Assembly: GCA_031367345.1 (NCBI GenBank)
Contig: JANLPR010000152.1
Coordinates: 1-14,673, forward strand
Source: JADKIH01 sp031367345
GTDB taxonomy: Bacteria > Bacteroidota > Bacteroidia > AKYH767-A > 2013-40CM-41-45
Length of the DNA stretch: 14,673 nucleotides
Reading direction: 5' to 3'
Shown here: positions 1 to 7,600 of the stretch, in pieces
Numbering within the stretch: the stretch's first letter is position 1
Layout: each line of letters opens with the position of its first letter
Made by a program: the position numbers and the translations under genes
Notes under the pieces: generated by a model
The model's input: the letters and a program-made list of their open reading frames with translations, nothing else
The model's database searches: none
What the model was told of the DNA's origin: nothing

Positions 1-1120
1 ACAGGAACAGGTTCATTCACTCAAGCTGCCGGATCGCATACTTATACAGTAACAGATGCAAACGGTTGTTCAACATCCACATCAATCACAGTAACTCAGC
101 CGACAGCTTTAGTAGCTTCGTCATCAGCAACTGCAATTGCATGTAACGGTGGATCAGCAACAGTAACAGTTTCTGCAACAGGTGGAACTGCTCCTTATTC
201 AGGAACAGGTACATTCACAGTAGTAGCAGGAACATATAACTACAGTGTAACGGATTCAAACGGTTGTTCTACATCCACATCAATCACAGTAACTCAGCCT
301 TCATCTGTAGTAGCATCTTCAGTTCAAGGCGCTGCGATTGCATGTCACGGTGGATCAACAACAGTAACGGTTTCTGCAACAGGTGGAACTGCTCCTTATT
401 CAGGAACAGGTACATTCACAGTAGTAGCAGGAACATATAACTACAGTGTAACGGATGCAAACGGTTGTTCAACATCTACATCAATCACAGTAACTCAGCC
501 GGCTGCATTAGTAGCTTCAGCTTCGTCAACTGCAATTGCATGTTTTGGTGGATCAGCAACAGTAACAGTTTCTGCAACAGGTGGAACAGGTTCTTACACA
601 GGAACAGGTACATTCACAGTAGGGGCAGGAACATATAGCTACAACGTATCAGATGCAAACGGTTGTTCAACATCAACATCTATCACAGTAACTCAGCCAT
701 CTCAAGTATCTGCATCTGCATCAGCAGGAACGATCGCTTGTTTCGGTGGATCAGCTACAGTAACAGTTTCAGCAACTGGCGGAACAGGTTCTTACACAGG
801 AGCAGGTACATTCTCTCAGTTTGCAGGAACAATGTCTTATACAGTAACAGATGCGAACGGTTGTTCAGCATCAACAACTGTAACATTGACTCAGCCAACT
901 AAAGTGGAAGGTGCAACATCAACAACACAATCAGGCTGTACAGGAGCAACTGGAACAGCTAGTGTAACAGGAACAGGTGGAACAGGTACATATTCGTACT
1001 TATGGTCTAATGGACAAACTACAGCAACAGCTACAGGTTTGGCAGTTGGAACATACACTGTAACTCTTACAGATGGTAACGGATGTACAGGAACAGCAAC
1101 TGCAACAGTAGGTGGAACAG
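1..1120 (+). repeat. Tandem SprB-like repeats, period 198-222 bp
   Basis: The codons for the NGC motif recur at 61, 259, 460, 658, 856 and 1078, giving periods of 198, 201, 198, 198 and 222 bp (66, 67, 66, 66 and 74 residues). Complete units carry an early Cys (IACxGG in most, SGCTG in the last) and a late Cys (NGC), so each module could hold one disulfide; this pairing is inferred. Bases 169-255 and 370-456 are identical over 87 bp, codon usage included, which suggests recent duplication or gene conversion. The array continues upstream of the window, so the copy number is unknown. Confidence 0.93.
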
Positions 1121-2721
1121 GTGGATCTCCGGCAACTCCGGGATCTATCGCAGGACCAGTTAGTGTTTGTCGTAGCACAAGCGGTATCGTTTATTCGGTA
1201 GCAGCAGTTTCAGGAGCATCTTCTTATAACTGGTCACTTCCAACAGGAGTTACAGGAAGTTCAACAACTAATTCGATCACGGTAGCTGTATCGTCAACGT
1301 ATGTAGGTGGTTTCATCTGCGTATCTGCAACGAATGCATGCGGAACAGGATCAACAAGCTGTATGAACTTACCGGTAATCACAACGTATGCTAGTCAGCC
1401 AACAGCGATTAGCGGACCGTCAGTAGCTTGTGGACCTGCAGTTTATACTTATTCAACAACAGCAACTAATGCATTGAGTTTCACATGGACTGTAACAGGA
1501 ACAGGTGTTTCAATCGTAAGTGGTCAGGGTACGAATAGTATACAAGTAAGTGTACCGGCAGGATTTGGTCAGGGATCAGTACAAGTTTACTCTTCGAATT
1601 GCTATGGAAACAGTGCAGTACGTGGTATGACGATCACAGGAACTCCAACTCATTCTAATGCAGTAAGTGGACCATCGTTTGTATGTGCAAACAATACAGC
1701 GGTGTACACAATGCCATTAGTAAATGGAGTTGCGGCAGCGAACTATGTATGGACAGTAACAGGAGGTGCAACAGTTGTAAGTTCAAGCGTAGGAACATTA
1801 GCATCGGCAACGATTGCCTTCGGACCAACTTGGACATCAGGAACAATAACAATCTCTGTTAGCAATACTTGCGGAAGCTATGCACGTACATTTGCTGTAC
1901 GTTCAACACCAACACAACCGGGATCAATTACTGGACCTGGAACAGCATTGTGTGGATTGTCAAATGTTACATATTCAATAACAGCAGTAGCAGGAGCAAC
2001 GTCTTATTCATGGACAGTTCCGGCAGGAGTATCGATTGTATCTACAGCGCCAAACGGCTTGTCGGTAACAGTTAACTTTACTCCGGCGTTCACATCAAAT
2101 TCAGCAGATATTTGTGTAACAGCAAATAACTCTTGTGGAGCTAGTGTATCACGTTGTTATACAGTAACATCACGTCCAGCAGCACCGGTAATCACAGGAC
2201 CAACATCAGTATGTAAGTCACAAACAGGAGTAGCTTATTCATTAGCTCCAGTTTCAGGTGCAACATCTTATGCATGGTCAATCAGTGGTGGAGCTTCAAT
2301 CGCACCATCCGGTACTTCAGCAACTGTTAACTACAATACATCATTGAGTACAACAGCAACACTTCGTGCAAATGCGATCAACGCTTGTGGAGCATCACAA
2401 CCGGCCGCATTAAACGTAGCAGTTAATCTATTCTGCCGTACAGCAGCGGATGCTTCAACTGTTTCTACTTCAGAGTTAGGTGCATATCCAAACCCAACTT
2501 CAGGTAAAGCAACTGTATCATTCAATGCAAGTGAGAAATCGAAATACATAGTGAAAGTAACTGACATGATTGGAAACACATTGGTAAGCAATGTTGTTAA
2601 CGCAATTGAAGGTTATAACACTCAGGAAATCGATCTTACAGGTGTAGCAAAAGGATTGTACATGATCAGCGTAACAGCTGAAAATGGAACAACTGAAACA
2701 CTTCGTTTGGTTGTTGAGTAA
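1..2721 (+). CDS. Repetitive secreted adhesin, SprB-like and PKD-like repeats with T9SS sorting domain (5' end outside window)
   Basis: The frame is open from base 1, so the gene starts upstream; 906 residues are visible, ending in TAA. An internal ATG at 832 lies in mid-repeat and is not the start. The first 1.1 kb encodes SprB-like repeats ending in NGCS/NGCT; the last, with YLWSNGQTT and GTYTVTLTDGNGC, is a textbook SprB repeat (family known from the Flavobacterium gliding adhesin SprB). Five PKD-like repeats follow, each opening with GPxxxC and carrying a SYxW-type core. From about 2476 comes YPNPTSGK and a beta-rich tail ending ETLRLVVE, a type A T9SS C-terminal domain. Such domains direct export through the outer membrane and anchoring or release at the surface. 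Composition is rich in Thr, Ser, Gly, Ala and Val with almost no charge outside the tail. Adhesion is inferred from the family; the ligand is unknown. It need not be SprB itself. Confidence 0.93.
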   Translation, partial: TGTGSFTQAAGSHTYTVTDANGCSTSTSITVTQPTALVASSSATAIACNGGSATVTVSATGGTAPYSGTGTFTVVAGTYNYSVTDSNGCSTSTSITVTQPSSVVASSVQGAAIACHGGSTTVTVSATGGTAPYSGTGTFTVVAGTYNYSVTDANGCSTSTSITVTQPAALVASASSTAIACFGGSATVTVSATGGTGSYTGTGTFTVGAGTYSYNVSDANGCSTSTSITVTQPSQVSASASAGTIACFGGSATVTVSATGGTGSYTGAGTFSQFAGTMSYTVTDANGCSASTTVTLTQPTKVEGATSTTQSGCTGATGTASVTGTGGTGTYSYLWSNGQTTATATGLAVGTYTVTLTDGNGCTGTATATVGGTGGSPATPGSIAGPVSVCRSTSGIVYSVAAVSGASSYNWSLPTGVTGSSTTNSITVAVSSTYVGGFICVSATNACGTGSTSCMNLPVITTYASQPTAISGPSVACGPAVYTYSTTATNALSFTWTVTGTGVSIVSGQGTNSIQVSVPAGFGQGSVQVYSSNCYGNSAVRGMTITGTPTHSNAVSGPSFVCANNTAVYTMPLVNGVAAANYVWTVTGGATVVSSSVGTLASATIAFGPTWTSGTITISVSNTCGSYARTFAVRSTPTQPGSITGPGTALCGLSNVTYSITAVAGATSYSWTVPAGVSIVSTAPNGLSVTVNFTPAFTSNSADICVTANNSCGASVSRCYTVTSRPAAPVITGPTSVCKSQTGVAYSLAPVSGATSYAWSISGGASIAPSGTSATVNYNTSLSTTATLRANAINACGASQPAALNVAVNLFCRTAADASTVSTSELGAYPNPTSGKATVSFNASEKSKYIVKVTDMIGNTLVSNVVNAIEGYNTQEIDLTGVAKGLYMISVTAENGTTETLRLVVE
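1126..2430 (+). repeat. Five PKD-like repeats, period 255-264 bp
   Basis: The GPxxxC motif (GPGTALC in the fourth unit) begins at 1153, 1414, 1669, 1933 and 2197, so the repeats are 85-88 residues long. Most units continue with VY or VTYS, then an aromatic-Trp core such as SYNW, SYSW or SYAW, and end near a second Cys in an NxCG motif. These features fit the immunoglobulin-like PKD-type domains that are common stalk modules in Bacteroidota surface proteins. Unlike the SprB-like units upstream, they have clearly diverged at the DNA level, so this part of the array is probably older or under less recombination. Confidence 0.85.
2476..2718 (+). other. T9SS type A C-terminal sorting domain
   Basis: This is the last 81 residues of the adhesin. 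It begins LGAYPNPTSGK, the YPNP motif typical of the Por secretion tail family, continues with alternating beta segments (VKVTDMIGN, GLYMISVTAENG) and ends LRLVVE at the stop codon. In known T9SS cargo this domain is recognised by the outer-membrane translocon and removed by the sortase-like PorU. Whether this protein is released or attached to lipopolysaccharide cannot be told from the sequence. Confidence 0.92.
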
Positions 2722-2741
2722 TCAACATCAGATTTAATATT

Positions 2742-2779
2742 AAGCGAGCCGTCCGATTTCGGGCGGCTCGCTTTTTTTT
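2742..2779 (+). terminator. Strong intrinsic terminator after the adhesin gene
   Basis: A 13-bp stem (arms 2742-2754 and 2761-2773; one G-T pair, otherwise perfect, with a GC-rich core) closes a 6-nt loop. It runs directly into eight T residues at 2772-2779. It starts 20 bp after the adhesin stop codon, so it should separate adhesin transcription from the next gene. Confidence 0.95.
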
Positions 2780-2839
2780 GGCATATTTTGAGGGGCATAA
2801 GGCAGTTAAATGGGGTACATTTAATTCACCAAAAAAGCC

Positions 2840-2870
2840 TTGTATTTGCTTTCGATTTGTCCTATATTTA
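2840..2870 (+). promoter_or_regulatory. Bacteroidota-type promoter candidate for the dockerin-like gene
   Basis: TTG at 2840-2842 lies 20 nt upstream of TATATTTA at 2863-2870, which matches the Bacteroidota -7 box TAnnTTTG in 7 of 8 positions. Transcription would begin near 2877 and leave a leader of about 40 nt before the ATG at 2917. The assignment rests on consensus match and position only. Confidence 0.6.
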
Positions 2871-2916
2871 GAGGGTGGAATTCTGCAAGTTCCAACATCT
2901 TAAATCAACTAGGCCA

Positions 2917-4155
2917 ATGAAGAAAAGTTTTCTATTAGCAATACTGTTCATTTTCTTGAAAAGTTCATCCGTATTTGCTCAAGATCCTAGTGCATCATTT
3001 TATATTGATCATGCACAATACATTTCTCCGACTGTTTATGAGTTTGATATAATGGCGAAAGCGGACGGCACTACATCGTCGTTTTCATTGCGTACTTTTC
3101 AAAGTGGGATGTATGTTAATTCAACTTGGGTGAATGGTGGTACACTTACTTTATCGACTGCACCTGGATATTCAGAACTTACATCACCAGCTTATAACGG
3201 AGTTTACAATTGGAATGCTACAGATAAAGTAATTAATTGCTCTGTGAATTACGGAGTAAAACCTACATCAACTACTTGTGTGTCGACTGTTGTCACTACT
3301 GTTCCCGTTCGTATAGCACGTATTAGAGCAACAAACTCTGCAAGTTTTGGCTGCAGTACACCAGATATAAAATTCAATTACGTTTCGAACAATTCGCCAT
3401 TAAGATTAAGGAGTACTTTTTCTTGGAGACTTACAGGCTGTACAACCAACTATGAATTGTTTTATCCGGGAAGAACTTATGGAGGAGTAGCAAAGTTCAA
3501 TACAGAGACGTACACTCTTGCTGATGCCGACGGAAAGTCCTTGGTAAGTACATTAGCAAATGTTGGAAATTGCTTTCCAATACTTCGACTCAAATTATTT
3601 TTAGAAGGCTACTATGCAGGTGGTGGATCAATGCAAAGTGTTTTGAATAATCAATTAGTGAAAAGTACTTCGTATGAACAAACAGATTCAGTTCTTGTAG
3701 AGTTAAGGCCGACTTCAACTCCTTCAGTCATTTCAGCAAGTGTCAAAGGTATTGTGCTTAGAGATGGGTACGCTTCATTTACACTGCCTTCAGGAACATC
3801 CGGAAACTCTTATTACCTAGCAGTATATCATAGAAGCTCTGTATTGACTTATAGTAATCCGGTAACCATTAGTAGCTCATACACGCAGTATGATTTTTCA
3901 TCGTCTGCTTCACAAGCATTTTCTGCCAATCAAGTCTTGGTAAGTCCGGGAGTATATGCTTTTTACTCTAGTGATTTAAATCAAGATGAATATGTAGATG
4001 CAAGTGATTATCCGTTTTTTGATACTGATAATTTAGCAGGATTATGTTGTGGTTATTACAATTCTGATATCAATGGAGATGGTTATGTTGATGCAAGTGA
4101 TTATCCTTTCTTTGATAACAATAATCTAACGGGTGTTTTTTCTATTCATCCATAA
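2917..4155 (+). CDS. Secreted protein with C-terminal dockerin/EF-hand-like calcium loops
   Basis: The protein has 412 residues. The ATG at 2917 is chosen because it begins a clean signal peptide (MKKSFLLAILFIFLKSSSVF, then AQ); an in-frame GTG at 2875 would add 14 non-hydrophobic residues and sits at or before the predicted transcription start. Residues about 25-160 form a beta-rich module (YEFDIMAKADG, FQSGMYVNSTWVNGG, VRIARIRATNS) like the N-terminal module I recall from many secreted Bacteroidota proteins; I cannot give it a family name. The middle contains LKLFLEGYYAGGGSM and a beta-sandwich-like stretch. The end carries two calcium-loop repeats, DLNQDEYVDASDYPFFD at 353 and DINGDGYVDASDYPFFD at 384. 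It ends soon after and has no T9SS tail, so it could be a soluble secreted or periplasmic protein, or be held by a partner. Function unknown. Confidence 0.9.
   Translation: MKKSFLLAILFIFLKSSSVFAQDPSASFYIDHAQYISPTVYEFDIMAKADGTTSSFSLRTFQSGMYVNSTWVNGGTLTLSTAPGYSELTSPAYNGVYNWNATDKVINCSVNYGVKPTSTTCVSTVVTTVPVRIARIRATNSASFGCSTPDIKFNYVSNNSPLRLRSTFSWRLTGCTTNYELFYPGRTYGGVAKFNTETYTLADADGKSLVSTLANVGNCFPILRLKLFLEGYYAGGGSMQSVLNNQLVKSTSYEQTDSVLVELRPTSTPSVISASVKGIVLRDGYASFTLPSGTSGNSYYLAVYHRSSVLTYSNPVTISSSYTQYDFSSSASQAFSANQVLVSPGVYAFYSSDLNQDEYVDASDYPFFDTDNLAGLCCGYYNSDINGDGYVDASDYPFFDNNNLTGVFSIHP
3973..4119 (+). repeat. Two dockerin-like calcium-binding repeats, 93-bp period
   Basis: Two copies of the pattern DxNxDxYVDASDYPFFD start at 3973 and 4066 (residues 353 and 384). 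The D1, N3, D5, D9 and D12 positions fit a dockerin type I or EF-hand-like calcium loop. The decapeptide VDASDYPFFD is identical in both copies, while the DNA differs at several third positions, so the peptide appears to be under selection. Confidence 0.8.
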
Positions 4156-4193
4156 TGAATTGCACTAATAGTCTTTTCGACATTTAGTTGAAG

Positions 4194-4284
4194 TTGTAAT
4201 TTGAGAATTGTAATTCGAGAATCAGAAATCGTAATTCGAGAATCGAAGGTTGAGAATCGAGATTCGTAATTTGAGAATTGAAGG
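4194..4284 (+). repeat. Heptanucleotide repeat block, left arm (13 units)
   Basis: Thirteen consecutive 7-bp units run in one phase. Two variants predominate, TYGTAAT and TYGAGAA, with minor forms such as TCGAAGG and TCGAGAT. The same units occur on the opposite strand at 4453-4508 and 4603-4686. An 18-bp stretch, ATCGTAATTCGAGAATCG (4228-4245), has a perfect inverted copy at 4631-4648. The block starts 39 bp after the stop codon of the dockerin-like gene. Function unknown. Confidence 0.85.
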
Positions 4285-4452
4285 AGGGCTAGTTTTTACT
4301 ATGCTTATTTACAATTGCTTTATCTGGTGTTGGCAAAATCGGAATTTTATTTCCCGCAAAAACCGCAGACAAGCGCAGAAAAAGTATTTTAAAATTCGAT
4401 GTGCAGCTCTCGAAAACACGGATATTAAAAATCAAACAAGGTGGTTAATCCA
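4285..4452. other. AT-rich intergenic filler with a CGCA-phased stretch
   Basis: No gene is supported here. An open frame crossing 4250-4462 begins inside the heptanucleotide block and has no recognisable protein character. At 4355-4377 the tetramer CGCA recurs three times, 9 and 10 bp apart. This resembles short CGCA-rich repeats that I recall from Bacteroidota intergenic DNA. A small hairpin (GTGG, TTAAT loop, CCAC at 4441-4453) precedes the next heptanucleotide block. Confidence 0.45.
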
Positions 4453-4508
4453 CGACCTATGACTTACAACCTGCTATTCTCGAATTACGAATTACGATTC
4501 TCGATAGA
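4453..4508 (-). repeat. Heptanucleotide repeat block, first right arm (8 units)
   Basis: Eight 7-bp units in phase, in opposite orientation to the block at 4194-4284. On the + strand they read as forms of CGAATTA, CGATTCT, CAACCTG and TGACTTA. Bases 4467-4504 match 4603-4640 over 38 bp with a single difference (position 4475 against 4611). Confidence 0.8.
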
Positions 4509-4582
4509 AGAGCGGAATGACGTTCGGAAATAAAATTCATTCTTCAAAATAAAAGCTCTCGCCTCTCTAAACATTCCGCTCT
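4509..4582. repeat. 74-bp segment bounded by 11-bp perfect inverted repeats
   Basis: AGAGCGGAATG at 4509-4519 is the exact reverse complement of 4572-4582. The segment lies between two heptanucleotide blocks that share a 38-bp direct repeat. No target-site duplication is visible next to the inverted repeats and the interior encodes nothing. It could be a very small non-autonomous element or a long-loop hairpin; neither is established. Confidence 0.6.
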
Positions 4583-4602
4583 GCGGTAAAATTTAAAAAT
4601 GC

Positions 4603-4686
4603 CAACCTGCGATTCTCGAATTACGAATTACGATTCTCGAATTACGATCTACGAATTACAAATCTCAAATTACGATCAACGAAACA
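4603..4686 (-). repeat. Heptanucleotide repeat block, second right arm (12 units)
   Basis: Twelve 7-bp units run in one phase up to 2 bp before the end of smc (stop codon at 4688-4690 on the opposite strand). The + strand consensus is close to CGAWTYW; CGAATTA occurs four times and CGATTCT twice. Because the units are inverted relative to 4194-4284, transcripts crossing the gap could fold into an extended imperfect stem. Confidence 0.85.
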
Positions 4687-4687
4687 C

Positions 4688-7600
4688 TTACCCCACCATC
4701 TCCGTCATGTCTACCGGAACAACTTGCGTTACTCCTTGCTCAATCATCGTAATTCCATACATGATATCGGTAGCTGCCATCGTACGCTTGTTGTGAGTGA
4801 TTACGATAAACTGCGACTCTTTAGAGAATTTACGAATGATATTATTAAACTTATCAATATTCATATCATCTAAAGGTGCATCTACCTCGTCAAAAATACA
4901 GAATGGCGCCGGTTTCAAAAGATAGATTCCGAACAACAAAGCTGTTGCTGTAAGTGTTTTCTCCCCACCTGAAAGTTGACTGATCGACAATGGTCGCTTT
5001 CCTTTTGGCTTTGCTATGATCTGTACATCACTCTCTGTAGGATTAGATGGATCCATTAAAATCAGATCGCAATCGTCGTCTTGTGTAAATAATGATCTAA
5101 ATACTTTTATGAAATTTTCTCTGATCATCGTAAACGCTGTCATGAAATTTTCTCTTGCAGTTATCTCAATCTCTTCAATCGTTTTCAAAAGCGACTCTTT
5201 CGCCTTTGCCAAATCTTCTTTCTGCGAAATGATAAAAGTATACCGCTCGTTTATTTCAGTATAAGCCTCAACAGCCATCGGATTAATTGGCCCGTAATTG
5301 TCTAGTTGTCCTTTTTGCTTACTCACCTTCTCTTTCAACTCATCTTCTTTGTATTCCGGATTAGGATCTTTGTCTAAAATTTCGTTGATCTCTATGTTAA
5401 ATTCAACACTCAAACGTTCTTTCAAAGAATTTAACTGGATCTTTAACTCCATCGTCTTGTCTTTTAGAGCTTGCCCTAATTGATCGCATTGCTCACGTTG
5501 GTGACGAATAGTACGAATTTTTCCTTCCAGCTCGTCAATGACTCCGCGCGATTTAAAGTAATCGCCTTCAATCACAGATACAGTCTGATCCAAAACTTCT
5601 TTCTCAATATACAATTCCAATAACTGTGCATCGAAATCGGTAGATGAGTCCAACAATTCTTTGATTCTCCCTTGTACATTTTCAAGTTCTTCGGAATTAG
5701 TGACTATGTTTTTATTTAAAGTTTCCTGTAAACTTGTTTTATAAGTATGATCACGAATTATATTGGCGATCTTGTTTTGCTGCTGAATTAAATGAATGTG
5801 GTGCTGGTTATATCCCGCACTTTGAACATTCATCGTCTCTGTAAGCTGGTTAAATGAAGCTTGAAGATTTGTAAGCTGTCCACTGATGTCGTCATGCTGT
5901 GAACGTAACTGTACAATATGTTCTTGGAAGCTTAGATTGTTTTGTTGAAGCGTATCATCTATTGCATGAAGTTGAACGTAGAGACCTTCGATTATCTTTT
6001 TGTTATTTTCAATAGTCGTAAATAGATGTTCAGCCTTATTCTTTAATGAAGAAAATTCGTGAGTTGCTTTATTGGCGTCTTGTTGTAGTCTGTTTTTGTC
6101 TGAAGTTAAACGCTCTTTATTTTGTTTAGCAGTCTGAAATTTATTTTGAAGTTGATCTCTGTTCGATTTTGTTTTTTCTAATTCTGATGTAAGCGAACCG
6201 ATTTCTTGAGATAATGTTTCTAATTGTTTAGCACGACCAATTCTTTTTCCGTCGAAAAGACCGACAGAGCCACCGGATAATGAATGGCGAGTTCTGCAAT
6301 ATTTTCCATTCTTGCTAATGAATGATTTCCCTGAGTTGTCTTGTTGCAGAAATGGTGTTCTATCTTGATTGTCGATTACTACATAAACATTCCGAAGTAA
6401 ATAATTACAAAGCGAGTGATATTTTTCTTCTACATCAACTATGCTCAATGCAGGAATACAATCTTGCAAAGAATCTGACGGATTATTTTCGGTGCCTTCA
6501 AAATTCTTTAGAATGAAGAAATTGGCACGTCCTTTAGATGCTTCACTTAATAAATTGACTGCTCTACTTGCTTCTTCGATATTATCGATCACAAAGTAGT
6601 TCATATATGGATCTAAGTAATTTTCGATTGCCGATTTGTATTCCGCTTGGCAATTTAGAATCTCAGAAAATAAAGGAGCACGACTGGCAGAAGGTGAATT
6701 CTTTCGTAGGTAACGTAACGACTCAGGGTAGCCTTCTAAGTTTTCAACCAGACTTTTGGTTAGATTGAATTCGTTTTGCTTTGCATCTAATTTCCGTCCT
6801 TCTGAAATTACTTCTTCTGTATATTTTTTTAGTTCTTCGTCATAACGAATAATGTCATTAGCTAAATTTTCTTCATTTTGTAAAAGGTCTGTCAGTCCTT
6901 TTTCTTTTTCATCTTTTAGAGTTTTGCTCGATTCAGCCTTTGCGTGTAAATCGTCGTGCTCTACTTCTTTACCGGTAGTGTCGCTCGATAAACGATCGAT
7001 CTCTTTCTGTAAAGATTCTTTTTTAGTTTGAGTTACGGCTAAGCTTTTCTCGGATTCGTGCATTGAAACCTGAAGACCTTGTGCTTCCGATGTCATGCGA
7101 TGAATATCTGACTTCATCTGATCGTGTCCACTACGAGTTCCGTCGAGTGTTGCTTTTAATTCGAGCAATTGATTTTGCAATTCCTCTAACAATATTTCTT
7201 CGTTAAAACGTGACTCGTCAATTTGTTTCAGATGGTCTTGTGTGCTGATCAAATTTGTCTTGTCGTTCGTAAGTTGATTTGATAACGACGATTCTTTGTC
7301 ACGTAGGTGAGTAAGTTTTTCATTGCTTACTTTTTTGTCATTCTCATGTTGACGAATGAATGCAATTTTATCGTTTAATATTTTTTGTGACTCAGAAAGT
7401 TCTTTTTCTTTATCCAGAGAAATAAGTTTGATGTGTTGTAACTCGGCTTCGTTTGTATCGAGCTGAGTGTCGTACATTACTTTTTCTTCCTGCTGTTTTG
7501 CCTCTTGCGATTGAAGTTCGTCGAACGTTTTTTTACTTCCGGAGATCGTGAACAATGCTAGTTCAGTAGAAAGTTCTTTGTAAAGTTCTTTCAATTTGTA

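Noticed and set aside
832..834. ATG at 832 as start of the adhesin
   Set aside because: The same frame is open to base 1 and encodes in-register repeats upstream. This ATG is a Met within a repeat unit.
891..1178. 95-codon open frame on the - strand opposite the adhesin
   Set aside because: It is a shadow of the Thr/Gly/Ala-rich repeats, whose complement rarely forms stop codons. It has no start context and no protein character.
2875..2916. GTG start adding 14 residues to the dockerin-like protein
   Set aside because: The extension precedes a complete signal peptide starting at the ATG at 2917 and lies at or before the predicted transcription start.
4250..4462. 70-codon open frame in the smc / dockerin-like gap
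   Set aside because: It starts inside a heptanucleotide repeat block and runs through filler DNA. The peptide has no domain, signal or coding character.
4194..4686. CRISPR array
   Set aside because: The repeats are contiguous 7-bp units with no unique spacers of constant length, and they occur in both orientations.
4599..4796. 65-codon open frame across the end of smc
   Set aside because: Its first half is translated heptanucleotide repeat and its second half is antisense to conserved smc.
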